A DNA stretch of 59,228 nucleotides, from contig QHBJ01000011.1 of assembly GCA_003243975.1 (NCBI GenBank), positions 1 through 59,228 on the forward strand. Reading direction: 5' to 3'. Shown here piece after piece: positions 1 through 8,723 of this stretch; position 1 is the first letter of the stretch, and each line of letters begins with the position of its first letter. The translations under genes and the position numbers were made by a program. Source of the DNA: Candidatus Meridianibacter frigidus. GTDB lineage: Bacteria > Vulcanimicrobiota > Vulcanimicrobiia > Vulcanimicrobiales > Vulcanimicrobiaceae. The notes under the pieces were generated by a model. It was not told the origin of the DNA and searched no databases. It saw nothing but the letters and a program-made list of their open reading frames with translations.

Positions 1-123
1 CGGCCCATACAGTGGCTTGAGCGGCAGATCGGAGATCGTGCGGTCGGTTGCACCGGAGCCCGGGCCTTTGCGCCGCCCGCTGCGCGCTGCCGGTGGTGAC
101 GGCCGTTCAGCGGTCAGGGGCAT
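1..123 (-). CDS. Possible N-terminus of a protein running off the left edge
   Basis: A minus-strand frame opens at an ATG (123-121) and stays open to the window edge, giving 41 residues. The visible part is basic and rich in Pro, Arg and Gly, and reaches LPLKPLYGP at the edge. Such a tail could be the cytoplasmic N-terminus of a polyprenyl-phosphate sugar transferase, which would suit an exopolysaccharide locus, but no diagnostic motif is visible. It would be divergent from the acylation module to the right. It may equally be a chance frame. Confidence 0.28.
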   Translation of the reverse strand, partial: MPLTAERPSPPAARSGRRKGPGSGATDRTISDLPLKPLYGP

Positions 124-274
124 AGCAAAACGCGCACCGTGTATTACTCACGGTTTCGCACTTCGACGCCGCCTGCGCATCTCCTGAAGAAAAGGATACG
201 CGAGTGCGTGGGGCCAACATAATGCTTACCGCCGGGTTGCTTTTTTATTACCACCTAATGAGGTCGACCGATCT
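124..274. other. Intergenic region left of the acylation module
   Basis: About 150 bases without a convincing gene. It contains a T-rich stretch near 239-250 and a weak AGG-type ribosome site just before the GTG at 275. It presumably carries the promoter of the rightward operon, but no well-spaced -35/-10 pair stands out. Confidence 0.3.
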
Positions 275-448
275 GTGACTGCCAAGGCGCGAGCGCTGCT
301 TATGCAGCTTGCCGAGCGCAAGACGTGGTCTTGCAGAGCGCCCGTTCATAACCCCATCGCGATGGGAGTTATCTTCTACCTGCTCATCGTCGGAATGATG
401 CTGCTTGGGTCGGCCACGCAATACCGGTTTTTCTACGGTAATTTTTAA
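275..448 (+). CDS. DltX-like single-pass membrane microprotein with C-terminal acyl-shuttle motif
   Basis: The gene encodes 57 residues from GTG 275; an in-frame ATG at 302 would give 48. A basic N-terminal segment is followed by one hydrophobic helix (about residues 28-46), and the protein ends in QYRFFYGNF. In the Dlt pathway the microprotein DltX has one helix and ends in a hexapeptide such as FIYNEF, whose Tyr carries the acyl group from the MBOAT protein to the SGNH transferase. The FFYGNF end, the size and the position just before an SGNH gene and an MBOAT gene all fit that role. The predicted acyl carrier would be Tyr54. No adenylation enzyme or carrier protein (DltA/DltC) is in the window, so the donor may not be D-alanine. 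The assignment rests on motif and context. Confidence 0.7.
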   Translation: MTAKARALLMQLAERKTWSCRAPVHNPIAMGVIFYLLIVGMMLLGSATQYRFFYGNF

Positions 449-449
449 G

Positions 450-1466
450 TTGTCTGCGTGGAAAAACTCGGCCGGCATTCCCGTAACGCTCGCTGTAACC
501 GTGATGCTCCTCGTTCTGACGGACTTGGGTTTGCATGCTTGGAACCTGCAGCCGCAACGTCTTCCCGAGCATTTCTCAAGCAGTTATCTCACTCGATATG
601 TCGATCAGTTCAAAGGCCAGGGCAATCTGCTGGTCGTTGTCGGCGACTCGGTCCTTTGGGGTTACGGTGTTCCGCCCCAGGACTCGACGGTCGCGGTGTT
701 GCGGCGCGAGTTCCCAAACCTGGCCGTTCTGAATCTCTCGTACGAAGCGGGCAGCCCCATCAACGTGGATTTCTTGCTGCGTTACTTGTTGGCACGCGGC
801 TTGCGGCCGCGAGCCGTGCTCTTCGACTTAAACCCGATCTCTTTCAATCAAACAACCAGCTCGTACGATACGCTCAATGCCGCGCTCGCCCGAGTCTGCG
901 TACCGGACCTCGTAAGCAGTTTCGACCGGGAAAGGCTCAATGCGGGCAGTTCGGCCGCCACGCGTGATGTTTCGGAGCGCACCGATCGCTTTCTCGAACA
1001 ACACTGGCTGCTCTACGGTCTCCGGGTGGACATGCACCAGGCACTCTTCGGCGACGTTGACGCATCCACCGCACTTTGGGGCCGCATCAATACTTCGCGC
1101 GCTTCGGGCGGCGCACCGGCTTACGCACAGATGTACGACTTGACCCCACTGGGACGGCAAAACGTCGCTTACGCGTATACCGAACACTCTTTTGCGATGC
1201 TGGGGGCGCAGCACATCCCGATGCTCGGCTTTCTCACGCCAACCAACCACGCACTGGTGCACACATTCGTCGACGTCCGGGCATACGACGAGAACCTTCA
1301 GCGCTTGCAGCAGTTGGGACACCGCTACGGCGTACGCATCTTAAACTTCGATCGCCTCCTGGCGCAGAAGAACTTCATCGATAACACCCATCTCACGACC
1401 GCCGGCAACCGTCGGTTGGCCAAGGCGCTCTCGCCCGCAATCGTACGGGCCCTCCATGTTTTTTAA
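450..1466 (+). CDS. Membrane-anchored SGNH hydrolase-like acyltransferase/esterase
   Basis: A protein of 338 residues from TTG 450, one base after the microprotein stop; an in-frame TTG at 405 would add 15 residues and overlap that gene. An N-terminal signal-anchor helix (about residues 9-28) precedes an extracytoplasmic SGNH-like domain. Block I reads VVVGDSVLWGYG with nucleophile Ser67, and block V reads DNTHLT with Asp311 and His314 (DxxH). In Dlt- and alginate-type systems such a protein passes the acyl group to the glycan. It overlaps the MBOAT start by 11 bases, so the two are likely co-translated. The acceptor polymer is unknown; a pure esterase cannot be excluded. Confidence 0.75.
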   Translation: MSAWKNSAGIPVTLAVTVMLLVLTDLGLHAWNLQPQRLPEHFSSSYLTRYVDQFKGQGNLLVVVGDSVLWGYGVPPQDSTVAVLRREFPNLAVLNLSYEAGSPINVDFLLRYLLARGLRPRAVLFDLNPISFNQTTSSYDTLNAALARVCVPDLVSSFDRERLNAGSSAATRDVSERTDRFLEQHWLLYGLRVDMHQALFGDVDASTALWGRINTSRASGGAPAYAQMYDLTPLGRQNVAYAYTEHSFAMLGAQHIPMLGFLTPTNHALVHTFVDVRAYDENLQRLQQLGHRYGVRILNFDRLLAQKNFIDNTHLTTAGNRRLAKALSPAIVRALHVF

Positions 1467-2667
1467 TACCTGGCAGTTTGCGATGTTTGCTCTGCTCGTG
1501 GTGGTCATCTACCGGCTGGCATCGCCGCGCTTGCGCGCTTACGTTCTCTTGCTTTCCGGGCTGATCTTTTACGCCAGCGCCGGCGTCGGGTACTTGTTAC
1601 TCATCGTCGCGGTCACACTTGCCACCTACGCGTGCGCGCGAATGCTCCAATCTGGAAAAGCCGGCATGCGCACGGGCGCCTTCGCGCTCGGTTTGCTGGT
1701 GCTGCTCGGCACGCTTTGCTACTACAAATACGCGCGCTGGATTACAAAATCGCTAGCCGCCCTCTTTCCGCACCTGCACCTCGGCGGCTTTGGGCCGCTC
1801 ATCGTCCCGCTTGCGATATCGTTTTTCACCTTTGAATTCATCCATTTTTTGAGCGACGTCCGTTCGGGCCGGATCGAAAGGTTTACGCTGAAAGAGTTCC
1901 TGACGTTCGCGTGGTTCTTCCCCACGATGGTCGCCGGCCCCATCAAGCGATACCGGCTCTTTTCGGCTCAGCTGGGCGATCTGCGCATGGCGCAAGGGCC
2001 GGACCTGCAAGCCGCGCTCTACCGCATAGCGTGCGGCTTATTCAAGAAAATCGCAATCGCCGACCCCGTGACCATTTTCGTCGATCCGCTCTTTCACCCG
2101 CAGCTGGGAATGACCGCACCGGTGTACGCCGTCGCGATGGTCGCCGCCACGGTCAAGATCTACTACGATCTTTCCGGTTACTCGGACATCGCGATCGGTT
2201 TCGCACAGCTCTTCGGCGTGCGCGTCCCCGAGAATTTCGCACGGCCGTACTGGGCCCCGAACATCGTAGAGTTCTGGCACCGCTGGCATATATCGCTAAG
2301 CTCGTGGGTTCGCGACTACGTCTTCGTTCCGCTCGCGAGAACGTGGCGCAAGGGAGCGCCGCCCTCGAGCACGCGGGGACGAAGCGTTACCGTTGTTTCG
2401 TTTATCGTCATAATGCTGATCATCGGAGTGTGGCACGGAGCCGGCTGGCATTTTGCCGCCTGGGGCTTGTGGAACGGCGTTTCGCTGGCCGCTTACTATC
2501 TGTGGCGCAACATGGTCGTCGTCCGGGTCGCGTTCCTGCGCAATGGATCGCTGGCACTCGACCTTGCCTCGATCGGGCTGACGTATGTGAGCTTTGCGTT
2601 TGGGCTCGCGCTGATCGCCGCTCCCTCCACCGCCGATGCCATGATGGTCTACCGGAGTTTTCTATGA
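1456..2667 (+). CDS. MBOAT-family membrane O-acyltransferase (DltB/AlgI-like)
   Basis: A polytopic protein of 403 residues starting at ATG 1456. It carries the family signatures: VAGPIKRYRLF, FWHRWHISLSSWVRDYVFVPL around residues 274-294, and the catalytic-histidine segment GVWHGAGWHF with His327. MBOAT proteins of this branch take an acyl group from a cytoplasmic thioester and transfer it across the membrane. AlgI-type members are usually about 470-520 residues; this one stops soon after the penultimate helices, at MMVYRSFL, so it resembles DltB in length and lacks the C-terminal extension that carries the acyl-shuttle motif in fused systems. The upstream microprotein could supply that motif. 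Its stop overlaps the next start (ATGA). Confidence 0.85.
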   Translation: MFFNTWQFAMFALLVVVIYRLASPRLRAYVLLLSGLIFYASAGVGYLLLIVAVTLATYACARMLQSGKAGMRTGAFALGLLVLLGTLCYYKYARWITKSLAALFPHLHLGGFGPLIVPLAISFFTFEFIHFLSDVRSGRIERFTLKEFLTFAWFFPTMVAGPIKRYRLFSAQLGDLRMAQGPDLQAALYRIACGLFKKIAIADPVTIFVDPLFHPQLGMTAPVYAVAMVAATVKIYYDLSGYSDIAIGFAQLFGVRVPENFARPYWAPNIVEFWHRWHISLSSWVRDYVFVPLARTWRKGAPPSSTRGRSVTVVSFIVIMLIIGVWHGAGWHFAAWGLWNGVSLAAYYLWRNMVVVRVAFLRNGSLALDLASIGLTYVSFAFGLALIAAPSTADAMMVYRSFL

Positions 2668-3152
2668 GCGGGCGCGCACTTCTGTACGTACTCTGTTTCG
2701 CGTCGGCGTTCGCGGGCATCGCATACGCGGCCGATTTGTCGTCTTTTCCGCCGCCGCGCACGATTCAAAGCCGCGACGGCGCCGGGCCCGTAATCTATTG
2801 GGACGCGACCGCCTACGTTGAACGCTTCGTTAGTCTGGGCACTCCGGCGCCCGAGGCGCTCGCGGCGCTGAAGTATGAAGCCGTGCGCCTCTTCGTTCGG
2901 CAGGCACCCGGCTTGGCGCGCAACGAGCGATACCTTCGCGTCGTTGTATCGTTCGCCAAGACCGGCGCAATCAGCAAGCGTTATCAGACCAAGACCTTCG
3001 AGGGCGTCGAGAATCTGCTAGCGGTGGAGGGAGCTTTACATCGTGGCATGCGTTTCGATAAGGGCTGGGGACCAGCGGCGCGTAGAGGCAAATTCCCCAA
3101 AGGCATCCGCGTGCGGCTCCTAAGCGAACTTCCATCCGAGCAGCAACCGTAA
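2664..3152 (+). CDS. Exported protein of unrecognised family (WDAT/AKTGAIS/TFEGVE type), copy 1
   Basis: A protein of 162 residues from ATG 2664, coupled to the MBOAT gene by an ATGA overlap. A signal peptide (about residues 1-22, ending AYA) precedes a mature domain with the segments YWDAT, FAKTGAIS and TFEGVENLL. The same segments, in the same order and spacing, occur in the exported protein at 17920-18399, so the two are paralogues. No family was recognised. Its place at the end of the acylation operon suggests a periplasmic or surface role with the modified glycan. The frame is open far upstream inside the MBOAT gene, but the signal peptide and overlap fix this start. Confidence 0.75.
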   Translation: MSGRALLYVLCFASAFAGIAYAADLSSFPPPRTIQSRDGAGPVIYWDATAYVERFVSLGTPAPEALAALKYEAVRLFVRQAPGLARNERYLRVVVSFAKTGAISKRYQTKTFEGVENLLAVEGALHRGMRFDKGWGPAARRGKFPKGIRVRLLSELPSEQQP

Positions 3153-3171
3153 CTTTAAGGAGAAAGACACC

Positions 3172-3603
3172 ATGAAACGATCCATTCCCGGCCTGTTGGC
3201 ATTCACGGCATTTCTTACCGGAGCCATCGTGAGCCCATCCTTTGCACAGCAGCAACCTGCACCGGGCGCACCGTTTGGCTTGGAGAGTTCGCCCGACCGG
3301 GCTCCAGTGCCCGACGGCTTGGGCAGCGGCATCATTCCCATCGCCTCAAAACAATTTACACCGGTGGTCAGCGCGAGCGTGCCGGGATTCCCACCCTTCT
3401 GTTATAAGCTGCCTGCCGCCGTCGATCCAACACGCGGTCCGCTTTATCTGGGCTTTTACGATCCGGCAGCCGGCAAGTGGGCTCCAGATGCGGAGGGCAT
3501 CGGCGTCGTCAAGAACGGCACCGTATGCTTCGCGGGTACGCACAATCCGGTAGTCGTGCAACCGAATGTGACCTACTACTTCGCGTTATATCAGCGCCCT
3601 TAA
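3172..3603 (+). CDS. Exported protein of unrecognised family (FCY/VCFAG type), copy 1
   Basis: A protein of 143 residues with a good ribosome site (AAGGAG) ahead of ATG 3172. A signal peptide ending near SFAQQQ is followed by a Pro-rich linker and a small domain containing FCYKL and VCFAG, then Thr/Tyr-rich strands ending YYFALYQRP. The two cysteines, one in each motif, could form a disulfide. The lipoprotein at 28225-28671 has the same motif order and a similar end, so this is a paralogue. No known function was recognised. It is probably the last gene of the operon that begins at 275; its stop overlaps the convergent methyltransferase gene by four bases. Confidence 0.75.
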   Translation: MKRSIPGLLAFTAFLTGAIVSPSFAQQQPAPGAPFGLESSPDRAPVPDGLGSGIIPIASKQFTPVVSASVPGFPPFCYKLPAAVDPTRGPLYLGFYDPAAGKWAPDAEGIGVVKNGTVCFAGTHNPVVVQPNVTYYFALYQRP

Positions 3604-4379
3604 AACGGCTTGCGCGCTTCCATCGCCAGGAAGTGTCCGTGGCGCGGATCGATGCGGCACAAAAAGCGTGAGGGCGCACCCCAAAATGGGGCGTATCCCG
3701 TGCTGCCGTAGCGCACTACTTCGAAACCGCTCTTCTGCATGACGTCGCGCAGCGCGCGATAAGCGAGCACGCAAACGTGTGCGGCCGCGCCGGTAATGCC
3801 GGCTTCGAATGCCTCGGTTAACATTTCGAACCGATCGAGCTTGACGTCGGCCATGTGCGCAAGCGGACAGCCGATGATATCGCCGTCGATCGGAGTGGAT
3901 GAAAACGGCTGCCACCCGAATGCCAACGCGGCGACATTTGCCCACCCCGAAAGATTCTCTGTTAGAACGATAGCTCGGCCCCCGGGACGCAAGATGCGGA
4001 ACATTTCGCGGGCGTAAAACATCGTGCGGTGCATGTGTTCGATGTTTTGGCTTGACATCACCACGTCACATTCGCCGTCGGCCACGGGCCAGCGCACCGA
4101 AAGGTCGGTCTTGCGCGCATCGATGCCGCGGCTCTTCGCCGCAGCGATCTCGCTTTCGACGAACTCCAAGCCGATGCATGATTTGGCTCGCGACCCCTCC
4201 CACCAGACCGTTGTTTTCTCGCCGTCGCCGCAGCCGATATCCACCAGCGTTTCCGCCGACGGCCCGTCGCGCAGAAATTGCTCGCCTGCCTTATCGCAAT
4301 CCAGAAGACCGGAGATATAGACGTTCGGTGCGACTCTTTTCACCAAGTTGGTTAGTGCGCCGAGTATTGGTACTGCCAC
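3600..4379 (-). CDS. Class I SAM-dependent methyltransferase
   Basis: A cytoplasmic protein of 259 residues from GTG 4379. Motif I is LVDIGCGDGEKT (about residues 45-56), followed by a D/E-rich strand (CIGLEFVESEI) and the SQNIEHMH segment typical of Methyltransf_11/23 proteins. ILRPGGRAIVLTEN is the strand-5 region. The substrate is not evident; a sugar or lipid-linked glycan intermediate is likely given the surrounding glycosyltransferases. The gene is convergent with 3172-3603, sharing TTAA at 3600-3603, and divergent from 4440. Confidence 0.8.
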   Translation of the reverse strand: MAVPILGALTNLVKRVAPNVYISGLLDCDKAGEQFLRDGPSAETLVDIGCGDGEKTTVWWEGSRAKSCIGLEFVESEIAAAKSRGIDARKTDLSVRWPVADGECDVVMSSQNIEHMHRTMFYAREMFRILRPGGRAIVLTENLSGWANVAALAFGWQPFSSTPIDGDIIGCPLAHMADVKLDRFEMLTEAFEAGITGAAAHVCVLAYRALRDVMQKSGFEVVRYGSTGYAPFWGAPSRFLCRIDPRHGHFLAMEARKPF

Positions 4380-4439
4380 GCGGCGTCGTTCAACGTACGC
4401 TTCGCATTTGCTTTCCGTTCAAAAGGGCTCGCGGCGAAG

Positions 4440-7400
4440 ATGCTGAAGCGCAGGAGGCGCATGGCTGACTCGACCTTCGACGTAGCGGTTCCGGCTCCGC
4501 GGGTGCGCGCGCGCGAAAGCGTGCGCGTTTTCGATCGTTATGCGGTGGCGCTGGCGCTGGTCTTGCTCGCCCTGATCGCGACGCAAGTCACCGTTTCGAA
4601 CCTTCCGCCCAATAAGATTTTCGCCGGGCACGATAGTGGATTCTATACGCTCTACCCGCAGCAGCTTATGCGCACTTCGGCGGGAACCTGGGAAGTCAAG
4701 CACGACTTCGGCTTTCCGAACTTTCAGTCCATGGTCACGCTGCCGTATGCCCTAGCGGTCAAATTCGTCAATGCTCTCCATCTGAGCAGCTCGATGGTGG
4801 GACGCACATTTTTCGAGCTGCAGCTATTGTTTTTGGAGTTCGGCTCCTTTTGGCTGGCGTGGCTAGTTCTGGAGCGGACGTTTCCGGAAGCGTCTCGCAC
4901 TGTGCGCGCTATCGGAGCGTTCGGTGCAGCATTTCTTGCCACGTTTAACATCTTCACCGCCGTCCTCATGCTCTATCCCCCGAGCAATTTTCAGGGCGCG
5001 GTCGTCCTTTGGCCGGCCATCATCGCGTTCGAGCTTTATTTTCTGTGGCACCGTGCGCGACTATCAACGGCATTGCTCTTCGGACTTGCTCTTGCAGCCG
5101 CTAGCTTCGGCAACCCCGCGCACACCATTCTTGGCTTTGCGCTCGTTGTAGCGGTTTACGTGGCAAACGCCGCGGTCACGCGCGCCTGGCGGATCAAAAT
5201 CATGATGGTCACGGCCGGCGTAACATTCTTCTGCACCGGCTATTTTTGGCTGCCAGCCTTAGCGGCACTCTTCCTCTATCACGGCGGGATCGTTGTGCCC
5301 GAAGGCGCCGATCCGCTATCGCTCATCCGGTCCCAGGAGCTGATTGCCCAGCGATCCAGCATAGCAGCTCTGCTGCGCTTCGATGGTCTATTGTGGTGGC
5401 CGCGAACGCGAAATGCAGAGCTGTATGCTTCCTTTCCAATGATCGTGGCAACATTTTTGCCACCGATGGCGGCCATCTGCGCACTGCTTTCGAAAAGGGC
5501 GCTGGCGCGCGTGGCATGGATTCTCCTCTTGGTAGGACTCGAGCTGGCGAAGGGCGTGCATCCCCCCTTCTCGCTCAATATGTACTGGCTGATGACCCAC
5601 GTTCCGCTGTTCGCGGCTTTCCGTGAAGCGTACGACAAGTTCATCGTTTGCCTGCTGATCGCTCTGCCCACCGCGTTCGCGATTGGAATTGTGTTGCTTG
5701 GCCGGCATCAACCGTGGGGCAGGATCGCTGCGGGAGGCGCGCTCGCAGCAGTCGTTTTCGCGGCGTGGCCTTTTCTGGCGGGGCGTATCGCAGAACCCTA
5801 CTTCCTAACGACCGTCCCCCCCGACTATGTCAAAGTCGACCAGATGATGGGCGGCGATCCTCAGACGCGCGCGCTTTCGCTCCCGGGCGCGCCGGGTGAG
5901 ATCAATGTGACGAGCTGGTTCAAGGGCGGCAATTTTGAGAACTTTCTCTTTCGCGCACGCATAATTAACGGTGCCATCTTCAAAGCACGCAGCATTTCTG
6001 CCGCTACGCTATACGATGACGTCAAGCTTCAGCAGGCACGCGAACTTCCCGAGCTGATTGGGATGCTCGGCCTATATGGCATCGACTACGTACTCCTGCA
6101 CAAAGACTACCTGACGAGTTACCGCATGGCATGGGACTACGAACGCTACAAGGTGCTGGGACCTCTGCTCGCACAGTCCTCGGCGCGCTTTCTTGACCGA
6201 GACGCGCGTCTGCAGAAAGTCTATGAAGGCGACAATCTCGTCCTCTATCGCGTTCGCTCGGCAGCCACCCTGGGCAACGCCTACGGCTCGTACGAAGCGG
6301 GGGTCGAAACCGGCTACCAGAACAACCTGCTCGGCGCGGCTAATTCCGGAATCACCGAAGCAGGACGCCATCCGATACTGCTTTTTACCGGAAACCAGCG
6401 GCCCGTTGCTAGCATGCAAGACGAGTACGATGACAGCGCGCTTTTCCAGCGATCCGCTTACGTCGTGCGCGCCCCACTGATCGACGAAACGCCGGCACTG
6501 TATCGCGAGCAGATGCGGTTGCCCGTGCACCAAGTGGAATCCGCATCGGCGCATTTTTCCAGCAGCGCGAAGCCAACCTACTACCTTTTTATGCAGCCGC
6601 ATGGCGATTGGCTGTCCTTGCCAGTGGCACGTAAGGAGAACATCGTTGGCTCGTTCATAGCGGGTGCGGCCGAGCGCGCCACGCCACGCGTGGTCGTTGA
6701 ATCCGACAGCGTGCCCAAAGAGGTCGTGGCAGATTTCTTTGGAGCCGACGGCATGTCGGCCTGGCGCCTACGCCCGTTTACCGATGAGCCAACGCCCGAC
6801 GACAATCTCTCCGAAGGGAGCCCGACGCATCAACCAGGCGCCTTTGTCGCGCGAGAGGTTCCATCTTCTACAGTCATCAGTCCAACTTCTATCGCATATC
6901 AGTTTCGCTTGTCGAACGACGCGCGCACGGACGAATACATTGTGGCCTATCGCGATACCCCGGAGATTCCGCTGCTCGGCGATCCCACGGTCAGCTTCGA
7001 TTACGAGCTCCCCAACAATACTATGGTCGCCGCTTGGTTACGCTTCGACCTTCGCGGCCCCGCAGGGCGGCGCGTGTATCTCGACAGGGAGCTTGACTTC
7101 AGCGGACGCCTAACGGGCTACGATTTGCGCGACGGATTGCAGGCGGCCCTCGATCACCGCTTCGACGAACTACTTGCGCTGCACCAGACCGATCCCCAAT
7201 GGATCGCCACCCAAAAGTTCTTCAACCCCGAACAAGCCGACAACTACCGTCTGACCGGCATGCGTTTGATCGTCGGAAAGCATCCGGGATCCGACCTCTC
7301 GGCGATGCCGAGAAACTTCAGCTTTACCGCACGCTCTCTGCGCGTGGCTCTGGGCACGTCTTCTCCACCGACATATCCCGTCCGCGGTTTTCACAGCACT

Positions 7401-8723
7401 TTTATGGGAGCAAAGAGTAAAAGCACAGTAGCGAACTTTGAAAGCGTCTACACAACGGTGCAAAACGGCGCGCTTCTTGCGAATGCCACGGTGAAGAATG
7501 GTCGCTTGCCGACGGATCAGACACTAGCGCACCATGTCGTAACATTCAAACTCAGAGATGGGACGACCACCGTCGTCAATGTTTTGCGGGAAACTGACGA
7601 CGCCTACATAGTCGCGGACGCCTTGCAGCGCCGCAAACTCTTCAAGAATTTGGTTGATTCGATCGTCTCCATCGCCGCAGGCGGTTCGGGACTTTACTCG
7701 ATGATGATGCCGCTTCCGCGTCTTGACATCAACAAGTTTCCTGAATTGCACGTGCGCTATCTGCAGGGCAGCCCCAACGAGCAAGTAGAGCTGCGCGTCG
7801 GATTGCAAAGTAAATTTGGTTTTATGGAAGTCCAGCCGGGCGTCGGCGCTCTGGGCGACCAACCCATTGGAATCCCCTCGGAAGCGGTCCACCAAGCCAG
7901 TCCGGTTGGTCTGGACACGTTCGTGGCGCTCGATAGCCGCATGCTTACGCCCGCCACTGACTTGGGGTGGCGCGAAGCGGTTTTTGATATGCGGGAAGTT
8001 GCACAATACCGCGCGCGGGCGCTGCAGGTCGTTCCCAAATACGTCAGACTCACTTTTCTGATTACGCCTCCCGCCGGAGATGAAACGACGACCTCATTTT
8101 CGCTCGGCTTCGGCGATGTCGCCTTTCTCGGGACGGGCGCGCTTGCGCGGCTTCGGCCGTCCGGCCAGACGCTCAAACTTGATGGACGCCCGCTGCGGCC
8201 TGTAAGCCAGCACAAAGTTGCCGGGGAACCCGACGTGATCTCCTTGGACTATGCGCCGGTCACGGTCGCTCGCGGTGCGCACCAGGTCACAAGTGCGTTC
8301 GGCGAGCCCTGGAGCGTGAGGAGCATCGCGTTAGTTCCCACCGCGGTGCGAAGCATTCCGGAGCACCCCTCCGTAAGCATCCGTCACGTAGACGATGAAC
8401 TCTTCGCGGTGCACGTTGATGGCGCGGCGCGCCCGGTGTGGCTCGCGTTCGCCGAAACGTACCACCAGGGCTGGCGCCTGATCCAAGCGGATGCGCCACG
8501 CAACCGCATCGCGTGGCTTCTCTCCTTGCGCTGGCTTGGAAAACAGGCGGGAAATCACATAGCCGGCAATGCGTACAATAACACGTGGTTTGTGGCCAAT
8601 CCCACCGCCCGCGATTTCGTTATCGATTTTGCCCCGCAGGACTTTGGCATCGCCGGGATGGCCGTGGCCATGGTGACCCTACTCGCTGCGCTGGGAACGG
8701 CGCTGGTTCTATGGCGCCGATAG
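4440..8723 (+). CDS. Very large polytopic membrane protein, GT-C-like glycosyltransferase
   Basis: A protein of 1427 residues from ATG 4440; ATG 4461 is an alternative with AGGAGG only three bases upstream. About a dozen helices occupy residues 35-440 and one more ends the protein. Between them lies a long extracytoplasmic region of beta-rich sequence. The first external loop carries FAGHDSGF (Asp65), the position where GT-C enzymes using polyprenyl-phosphate sugars hold a catalytic acid. The C-terminal part has YHQGWRL and YNNTWFV, matching the end domain of the proteins at 15617, 36658 and 39132. Membrane-bound sugar transfer is inferred from this architecture. It overlaps the next gene by 13 bases. 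Confidence 0.6.
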   Translation: MLKRRRRMADSTFDVAVPAPRVRARESVRVFDRYAVALALVLLALIATQVTVSNLPPNKIFAGHDSGFYTLYPQQLMRTSAGTWEVKHDFGFPNFQSMVTLPYALAVKFVNALHLSSSMVGRTFFELQLLFLEFGSFWLAWLVLERTFPEASRTVRAIGAFGAAFLATFNIFTAVLMLYPPSNFQGAVVLWPAIIAFELYFLWHRARLSTALLFGLALAAASFGNPAHTILGFALVVAVYVANAAVTRAWRIKIMMVTAGVTFFCTGYFWLPALAALFLYHGGIVVPEGADPLSLIRSQELIAQRSSIAALLRFDGLLWWPRTRNAELYASFPMIVATFLPPMAAICALLSKRALARVAWILLLVGLELAKGVHPPFSLNMYWLMTHVPLFAAFREAYDKFIVCLLIALPTAFAIGIVLLGRHQPWGRIAAGGALAAVVFAAWPFLAGRIAEPYFLTTVPPDYVKVDQMMGGDPQTRALSLPGAPGEINVTSWFKGGNFENFLFRARIINGAIFKARSISAATLYDDVKLQQARELPELIGMLGLYGIDYVLLHKDYLTSYRMAWDYERYKVLGPLLAQSSARFLDRDARLQKVYEGDNLVLYRVRSAATLGNAYGSYEAGVETGYQNNLLGAANSGITEAGRHPILLFTGNQRPVASMQDEYDDSALFQRSAYVVRAPLIDETPALYREQMRLPVHQVESASAHFSSSAKPTYYLFMQPHGDWLSLPVARKENIVGSFIAGAAERATPRVVVESDSVPKEVVADFFGADGMSAWRLRPFTDEPTPDDNLSEGSPTHQPGAFVAREVPSSTVISPTSIAYQFRLSNDARTDEYIVAYRDTPEIPLLGDPTVSFDYELPNNTMVAAWLRFDLRGPAGRRVYLDRELDFSGRLTGYDLRDGLQAALDHRFDELLALHQTDPQWIATQKFFNPEQADNYRLTGMRLIVGKHPGSDLSAMPRNFSFTARSLRVALGTSSPPTYPVRGFHSTFMGAKSKSTVANFESVYTTVQNGALLANATVKNGRLPTDQTLAHHVVTFKLRDGTTTVVNVLRETDDAYIVADALQRRKLFKNLVDSIVSIAAGGSGLYSMMMPLPRLDINKFPELHVRYLQGSPNEQVELRVGLQSKFGFMEVQPGVGALGDQPIGIPSEAVHQASPVGLDTFVALDSRMLTPATDLGWREAVFDMREVAQYRARALQVVPKYVRLTFLITPPAGDETTTSFSLGFGDVAFLGTGALARLRPSGQTLKLDGRPLRPVSQHKVAGEPDVISLDYAPVTVARGAHQVTSAFGEPWSVRSIALVPTAVRSIPEHPSVSIRHVDDELFAVHVDGAARPVWLAFAETYHQGWRLIQADAPRNRIAWLLSLRWLGKQAGNHIAGNAYNNTWFVANPTARDFVIDFAPQDFGIAGMAVAMVTLLAALGTALVLWRR

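Noticed and set aside
1911-2663. Long upstream extension of the exported protein at 2664
   Set aside because: It runs out of frame through the MBOAT gene; the signal peptide and ATGA overlap place the start at 2664.
275-2667. Calling the acylation module a true D-alanylation (dlt) operon
   Set aside because: No dltA or dltC is present and the setting is a diderm glycan locus; only the relay architecture is supported.
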